From Sphaerisporangium krabiense (GTDB lineage: Bacteria; Actinomycetota; Actinomycetes; Streptosporangiales; Streptosporangiaceae), in the NCBI RefSeq assembly GCF_014200435.1, contig NZ_JACHBR010000001.1, positions 5,770,001-5,834,000 on the forward strand: a stretch of 64,000 bases of DNA, written 5' to 3'. The translations under genes and the position numbers were made by a program. A model generated the notes under the pieces. It made no database searches. It was not told the origin of the DNA and saw only the letters and a program-made list of their open reading frames with translations. Shown piece after piece: positions 59,416 to 64,000 of this stretch. Numbering within the stretch: position 1 is the stretch's first letter; the number at the start of each line of letters is the position of its first letter.

Positions 59416-60279
59416 GTGGTCTTTTGGTCCAGGCGTCACCGTTTCGCCACAATCGGGGCGGTCGCCGTGGGCGCCGCATGTCTTCTCTCCGCCTGTGGGG
59501 GCGGGTCGGGCTCCGACACGAGCGCGAGCACGGGCGGGTCGAGCGCCACGGCGCAGGCCGGCGGGATCAAGCTCATCAAGCCTGGAAAGCTCACGACCTG
59601 CACCAACCTGCCGTACGAGCCCTTCCAGTTCAAGCAGGGCGCCGATGTCGTCGGCTTCGACGTCGACATCGTCAACCTCGCCGCCAAGAAGCTCGGCGTG
59701 AAGCAGGACATCGTGGACATCGACTTCGCGGTGATCAAGAGCGGTGCGGCCCTGAACGCCGGCAAGTGCGACGTGGCAGCGGCGGGCATGACCATCACCG
59801 ACGAGCGCAAGAAGAACATGCTCTTCTCCGAGCCCTACTTCGACGCCACGCAGGCCCTGCTGGCCAAGAAGGGCACCGGGGTGAAGTCGCTCGACGACGT
59901 GAAGGCCAAGGGACTCAAGCTCGGCGCGCAGGCCTCCACCACCGGCCTGGACTACGTCAAGGGAAAGGGCTTCAACCCGACCGAGTACGCCGACTCGCCG
60001 AAGGAACTGCTCGGTCTGCAGTCCGGCCAGGCCGACGTCATCGTCCAGGACCTGCCCGTCGTGCTCACCTGGCTGAAGAAGCCCGAGATCGCCGACAAGT
60101 TCGAGCTGGTCGCGAGCCTGGACACCGGGGAGCAGTACGGCGTCGGCATGAAGCTCGGCAACGACGCCCTGGCCAAGGTGATCAACGAGGAGATCGCCAA
60201 GGCGAAGTCCGACGGCACCTACGAGCAGATCTACGTCAAGTGGTTCGGTAAGAAGCCCGGCGAGCTCGGAACCTCCTGA
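59416..60279 (+). CDS. Amino acid ABC transporter substrate-binding lipoprotein (glutamate/glutamine type)
   Basis: The 287-aa lipoprotein starts at GTG 59416. Lipobox LLSAC puts the lipid Cys at 27, then a Ser/Gly/Thr-rich linker. The SBP_bac_3 domain shows LTTCTNLPYEPFQFKQGADV, VGFDVDIVNLAAKKLGVKQD, DVAAAGMTITDERKKNMLFS and TYEQIYVKWFGKKPG. First gene of a three-gene importer operon. Confidence 0.93.
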   Translation: MVFWSRRHRFATIGAVAVGAACLLSACGGGSGSDTSASTGGSSATAQAGGIKLIKPGKLTTCTNLPYEPFQFKQGADVVGFDVDIVNLAAKKLGVKQDIVDIDFAVIKSGAALNAGKCDVAAAGMTITDERKKNMLFSEPYFDATQALLAKKGTGVKSLDDVKAKGLKLGAQASTTGLDYVKGKGFNPTEYADSPKELLGLQSGQADVIVQDLPVVLTWLKKPEIADKFELVASLDTGEQYGVGMKLGNDALAKVINEEIAKAKSDGTYEQIYVKWFGKKPGELGTS

Positions 60280-60282
60280 TCC

Positions 60283-61125
60283 ATGACCGACCAGTCCACG
60301 GCGGCGGGGCCCGCCGGCCCCGCGCCCGGCAAGGTGCGGATGAGCCCGCGCAAGAGGCAGCGCGTCAGCCGCGGCGTCCAGTACGCGGTGCTGGTCGCCG
60401 CGCTCGTCGCGCTCGCCCTCCTCACCAACTGGCAGGGGCTGGCCCAGAACTTCGCCAAGCTGGACGTGGCGGAGCAGACCCTGCCGGACCTGTTCACGGT
60501 CGCGCTCAAGAACACCATCATCTACACGGTCGGCGGCTTCGTCTTCGGCTCGCTGGGCGGCCTGCTGCTCGCCCTCATGCGGCTGTCCTCCGTGCGGCCC
60601 TACCGCTGGATCGCCACCGTCTACATCGAGATCTTCCGCGGCCTGCCCGCGCTGCTGATCTTCCTGCTCATCCTGTTCCTGCCACTGGCCCTGCCGGGCT
60701 TCGAGGTGCCGGGCGGCACCTACGGCCAGGGCGTCCTCGGCCTGACGGTGGTCAGCGCGGCCTACATGGCCGAGACGCTGCGCGCCGGCCTGCAGGCCGT
60801 GCCGAAGGGCCAGATGGAGGCGGCGCGCTCGCTCGGCATGTCGCACGCGCGGGCCATGGTCTCCGTCGTGATCCCGCAGGCGCTGCGCATCGTGATCCCG
60901 CCGACGACCAACCAGTTCGTCGCGCTGCTCAAGGACTCCTCGCTGGTGCTGTTCCTCGGTGTGAGCGGCGAGTACGTCGAGCTGACCAAGTTCGGCAACG
61001 ACCTCGCCTCCACCACGGCCAACGCCACGCCCATCATGGTCGTGGGCCTGACATATCTGATGGTGACGATCCCGCTCGGCTACCTGGCGGGGCGTCTGGA
61101 AAAGCGTCAGGCGAAGGGACGGTGA
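60283..61125 (+). CDS. Amino acid ABC transporter permease
   Basis: This 280-aa HisM/GlnP-type permease has about five helices and the coupling motif [20 protein letters not shown] to [17 protein letters not shown], then [23 protein letters not shown] three bases after the binding-protein stop. It works with the downstream ATPase. Confidence 0.94.
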   Translation: MTDQSTAAGPAGPAPGKVRMSPRKRQRVSRGVQYAVLVAALVALALLTNWQGLAQNFAKLDVAEQTLPDLFTVALKNTIIYTVGGFVFGSLGGLLLALMRLSSVRPYRWIATVYIEIFRGLPALLIFLLILFLPLALPGFEVPGGTYGQGVLGLTVVSAAYMAETLRAGLQAVPKGQMEAARSLGMSHARAMVSVVIPQALRIVIPPTTNQFVALLKDSSLVLFLGVSGEYVELTKFGNDLASTTANATPIMVVGLTYLMVTIPLGYLAGRLEKRQAKGR

Positions 61126-61129
61126 CCCG

Positions 61130-61942
61130 GTGGCCCACGCGGTCGAGATCAAGGACCTGCACAAGTCGTTCGGCCCTCTGGAGGTCCTGAAGGGTGTCGA
61201 CTTCACCGTCGACCAGGGCCAGGTGGTCTGCGTCATCGGCCCGTCAGGCTCGGGCAAGTCGACGCTGCTGCGCTGCGTGAACCTGCTCGAAGAGCCGACC
61301 AAGGGCAGGGTCGTGGTCGGCGGCGTCGAGCTGACCGACCCCGACGTCGACATCGACGCCGCCCGGCGCAGGCTCGGCATGGTGTTCCAGTCGTTCAACC
61401 TCTTCCCGCACATGACGGTCCTGCAGAACGTCATGATCGCCCAGCGGCGGGTGCTCGGGCGCGGCAGGCAGGAGGCCGAGCGCGTCGCCCGCGAGAACCT
61501 CGACAAGGTCGGCGTCGGCGCCAAGTGGGACTCCTACCCTCCCCAGCTCTCCGGCGGCCAGCAGCAGCGGGTGGCCATCGCCAGGGCCCTGGCCATGGAC
61601 CCCGACCTGATGCTCTTCGACGAGCCGACCTCCGCCCTGGACCCCGAGCTGGTCGGCGACGTGCTGTCGGTGATGCGCAAGCTCGCCCAGGACGGCATGA
61701 CGATGCTGGTGGTCACCCACGAGATGAGCTTCGCGCGCGAGGTGGCCGACCGCGTGGTCTTCATGGACGGCGGCGTGATCGTCGAGGAGGGCCCGCCGGA
61801 GCAGGTGATCGGCGACCCGCGGCACGCGCGCACGCGCGCCTTCCTCAGGAGGGTGCTGGACCCGACGCACTCCGATGACGAAGGCCCGGCGGACGGCGAA
61901 GGCCCGGCGGAGGAGACGGCCACCAGGCCCTCCGGGGCCTGA
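61130..61942 (+). CDS. Amino acid ABC transporter ATP-binding protein
   Basis: The 270-aa GlnQ-type ATPase has Walker [14 protein letters not shown]-loop [14 protein letters not shown], signature [16 protein letters not shown], Walker [19 protein letters not shown] and [22 protein letters not shown]-terminal acidic tail (about 250-270) repeats EGPA. GTG start, four bases after the permease stop. Confidence 0.95.
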   Translation: MAHAVEIKDLHKSFGPLEVLKGVDFTVDQGQVVCVIGPSGSGKSTLLRCVNLLEEPTKGRVVVGGVELTDPDVDIDAARRRLGMVFQSFNLFPHMTVLQNVMIAQRRVLGRGRQEAERVARENLDKVGVGAKWDSYPPQLSGGQQQRVAIARALAMDPDLMLFDEPTSALDPELVGDVLSVMRKLAQDGMTMLVVTHEMSFAREVADRVVFMDGGVIVEEGPPEQVIGDPRHARTRAFLRRVLDPTHSDDEGPADGEGPAEETATRPSGA

Positions 61943-62116
61943 CCCGGCCGCCGCGGCGCGAGGAGCCCGCGGGTGATCTTTGGGGCCATGTAGGGCTTCC
62001 CCGGCCGCACACGTTGTCTACTCGATCACCCACGGGCTCTGGTGTCACCACGCTAGCGAGACCGGACGCCCGCGTGCAAAGAGAGTGGCAAATCGTGCCC
62101 AGATAGAGGGCAAATC

Positions 62117-62536
62117 TCACGGGGCGTCACGAAGCATGCACGTAAGCCGGGACGTGCACACCAGGCGGCCCTCGTCATCGGTGATCGAGATGTCGTAGGT
62201 CGCCAGGCTGCGGCCGCCGTGCAGCAGCTTCGCCACACCCGTCACGTGACCGGAGCGCGCGGAGCGGTGGTGGGTCGCGTTGATCTCGATGCCCACGGCG
62301 ATCCTGCCGGGACCGGCGTGCAGGGCCGCCCCGGTGGAGCCGATCGTCTCGGCCAGGACGCAGGACGCGCCCCCGTGCAGCAGGCCGTACGGCTGGGTGT
62401 TGCCCTCGACCGGCATGCGCGCCACGACCCGCTCGGCCGCGACCTCCAGGAACTCGATGCCCATGCGCTCGACCAGGGTGCCGGAGTGCTCGCCGCCGTT
62501 CAGGGCCGCGAGCCGGGCCAGATCATCGGTATTCAT
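62117..62536 (-). CDS. PaaI-type hotdog thioesterase
   Basis: The protein has 139 aa from ATG 62536 (a TTG at 62545 is possible). The hotdog signature is NTQPYGLLHGGASCVLAETI, with ALHAGPGRIAVGIEINATHH and VTGVAKLLHGGRSLATYDIS. Such enzymes hydrolyse acyl-CoA thioesters in the cytoplasm; the substrate is unclear. It diverges from polA across about 70 bases. Confidence 0.9.
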   Translation of the reverse strand: MNTDDLARLAALNGGEHSGTLVERMGIEFLEVAAERVVARMPVEGNTQPYGLLHGGASCVLAETIGSTGAALHAGPGRIAVGIEINATHHRSARSGHVTGVAKLLHGGRSLATYDISITDDEGRLVCTSRLTCMLRDAP

Positions 62537-62607
62537 CGTGGTCAAGGGAGACCCTCCAGTGGCACATCGAGGGGTGTTCTGTCGTACATGGAGACTAGGC
62601 TGCGGGT

Positions 62608-64000
62608 GTGCCGAAGAAGGAAGCGACCCCCACCCGTCCCTGCCTGCTCCTGCTGGACGGGCACTCGCTGGCGTACCGGGCGTTCTACGCGCTCAAGGAC
62701 GCCAATCTCATGACGACCGAGGGGCAGCACACCGAGGCGGTGTACGGCTTCACCTCGATGCTCATCAACGTCCTGCGCGATGAGAAGCCGACGCACGTCG
62801 TGGTGTGCTTCGACCGGTCGGAGCCCACCTTCCGGCACGAGTCGTACGCCGACTACAAGGCCAACCGCCAGGAGACGCCCGACGATTTCCGCGGCCAGGT
62901 CAGTCTCATCTTCGAGGTGCTCGACGCGCTGCGCCTCCCGTACCTGTCGCTGGCCGGCTTCGAGGCCGACGACCTGATCGCCACGCTGGCGCACCGCGCC
63001 TCCGAGCGCGACATGAACGTGCTCATCGTCACCGGCGACCGCGACGCCCTCCAGCTCGTCGACGAGCGGGTCACGCTGCTCATGACCCGCCGCGGCATCA
63101 GCGACATGACCCGCTTCGACCCCGACGCCGTGGTGGAGAAGTACGGCCTGACCCCCCGGCAGTACCCCGACTTCGCGGCCCTGCGCGGCGACCCGAGCGA
63201 CAACCTGCCGAGCATCCCGAGCGTGGGCGAGAAGACCGCGGCCAAGTGGGTCAGGGAGTTCGGCTCGCTCACCGAGCTGGTCGACCGGGTCGACGAGGTC
63301 AAGGGCAAGGTCGGCGACAAGCTCCGCGAGCACCTCGGCCAGGTCATCCACAACCGCCAGCTCACCGAGCTGCGGCGTGACGTCCCCCTGGACGCGGACG
63401 TCGCCGAGCTCAAGATGGGCCAGTGGGACCGCGACGAGATCCACAAGCTCTTCGACACCCTGCAGTTCCGCGTCCTGCGCGACCGCCTCTACCAGAGCAT
63501 CGGCACCGCCGAGCCCGAGGCGGAGGAGGGCTTCGACGTCGAGGTCGTCACCCTCGGCTCCGGCCAGGTCGCCGGCTGGCTCGCCGCGATGCCGCGGGGC
63601 CGGGCCGGGCTGGCCGTCAAGGGGGTCTACGGCAGCGGCACCGGCCGGCTGGACCACCTGGCGATCGCCGCCCCCGCCGACGCCGAGGGCCGCCGCCGGG
63701 CCGCCTACCTCGGCCTCACCGCCCTCACCCCGGAGGACGAGGCCGCGCTCGGCGGATGGCTGGCCGACGAGGACGCGCCCAAGGCCCTGCACGACGCCAA
63801 GGGCCCCCTGCTGGCCCTGTGGGCGCAGGGGCTGGACCTGCGCGGCCTGACCTGCGACACCGCGCTCGCCGCCTACCTGGCCATGCCGGGGCAGCGTTCC
63901 TTCCCCTTGGACGACCTGGTGCTGCGCTACCTGCACCGCGAGCTGCGCGCCGAGGCCGACACCGGCGGCCAGGCCGCCCTCTTCGACGATCCCGAGGACG
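62608..64000 (+). CDS. polA: DNA polymerase I, N-terminal part (runs off the right edge)
   Basis: About 464 residues are visible from GTG 62608. Residues 12 to about 310 are the 5'-3' exonuclease: LLLLDGHSLAYRAFYAL, VVVCFDRSEPTFRHESYADY, FEADDLIATLAHRASERDMN, VTGDRDALQLV and GDPSDNLPSIPSVGEKTAAK. The following residues start the 3'-5' exonuclease-like region (KALHDAKGPLLALWAQG, CDTALAAYLAMPGQRSFPLD). The polymerase domain is outside the window. Confidence 0.96.
   Translation, partial: MPKKEATPTRPCLLLLDGHSLAYRAFYALKDANLMTTEGQHTEAVYGFTSMLINVLRDEKPTHVVVCFDRSEPTFRHESYADYKANRQETPDDFRGQVSLIFEVLDALRLPYLSLAGFEADDLIATLAHRASERDMNVLIVTGDRDALQLVDERVTLLMTRRGISDMTRFDPDAVVEKYGLTPRQYPDFAALRGDPSDNLPSIPSVGEKTAAKWVREFGSLTELVDRVDEVKGKVGDKLREHLGQVIHNRQLTELRRDVPLDADVAELKMGQWDRDEIHKLFDTLQFRVLRDRLYQSIGTAEPEAEEGFDVEVVTLGSGQVAGWLAAMPRGRAGLAVKGVYGSGTGRLDHLAIAAPADAEGRRRAAYLGLTALTPEDEAALGGWLADEDAPKALHDAKGPLLALWAQGLDLRGLTCDTALAAYLAMPGQRSFPLDDLVLRYLHRELRAEADTGGQAALFDDPED

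Overview
The window is from a high-GC actinomycete chromosome. Third codon positions are strongly G/C, GTG starts are common and translationally coupled ATGA/GTGA overlaps are frequent. It carries typical actinobacterial loci: his with priA, trp with an adjacent lgt, gltBD, pyk near an ANTAR response regulator, and polA. The gene content fits Streptosporangiales-type genera (Nonomuraea/Actinomadura relatives), but that placement is inference.

Layout. 1-4.0 kb is accessory DNA: the N-terminal part of a secreted RHS/YD-repeat protein, a frameshifted RloB-like remnant, and a decayed IS701-type element with a CTAG target duplication. 4.0-6.8 kb has a snapalysin-like protease, an amidase and a YbaK-type deacylase. 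6.9-12.6 kb is the histidine operon hisD-C-B-(small ORF)-H-(small membrane protein)-priA-hisF. 12.8-18.5 kb has a Q/G/Y/P-rich membrane protein, small proteins and a heterodimeric ABC exporter with one degenerate ATPase half. 18.5-25.0 kb has an acetyltransferase, a polar-amino-acid-type ABC importer with an LLM flavin monooxygenase behind a short Cys-containing leader peptide (probable sulfur scavenging), two small unknown genes and an HTH/DUF5753 regulator. 25.1-34.5 kb holds hisI, a Trp-operon-associated membrane protein, a CD225 protein, a DUF2752 protein, trpCBA, a MauE/DsbA redox pair, lgt and two paralogous anchored proteins. 34.8-45.3 kb holds gltBD, a subtilase, pyk, a tRNA and a PdtaR-type regulator. 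45.3-51.6 kb has an orphan FtsX-ECD protein and a complete branched-chain amino acid ABC operon. 59.4-64 kb has a glutamate/glutamine-type ABC operon, a thioesterase and the start of polA.

The most unusual part is 51.66-58.86 kb. Three short genes on the minus strand encode 59-68 aa Cys-rich peptides. All three have a 23-residue leader with identical spacing: Ile7-Ser8-Asp9, Pro17, Ala21-x-Ala23, first Cys at 26, and a Cys as last residue. The smallest is only 59 codons. They sit among two parallel sets of MauD/TlpA-like membrane thioredoxin, MauE/DoxX-like membrane protein and S26 signal peptidase; one set also has an ABC exporter. I infer a secretion and oxidative-folding system for disulfide-rich peptides: export by the ABC transporter, leader removal by the S26 peptidases at Ala-x-Ala, and disulfide formation by MauE/MauD. 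MauD and MauE do a comparable job for the Cys-rich methylamine dehydrogenase light chain, but no methylamine dehydrogenase gene is present. I do not recognise this combination as a described system.
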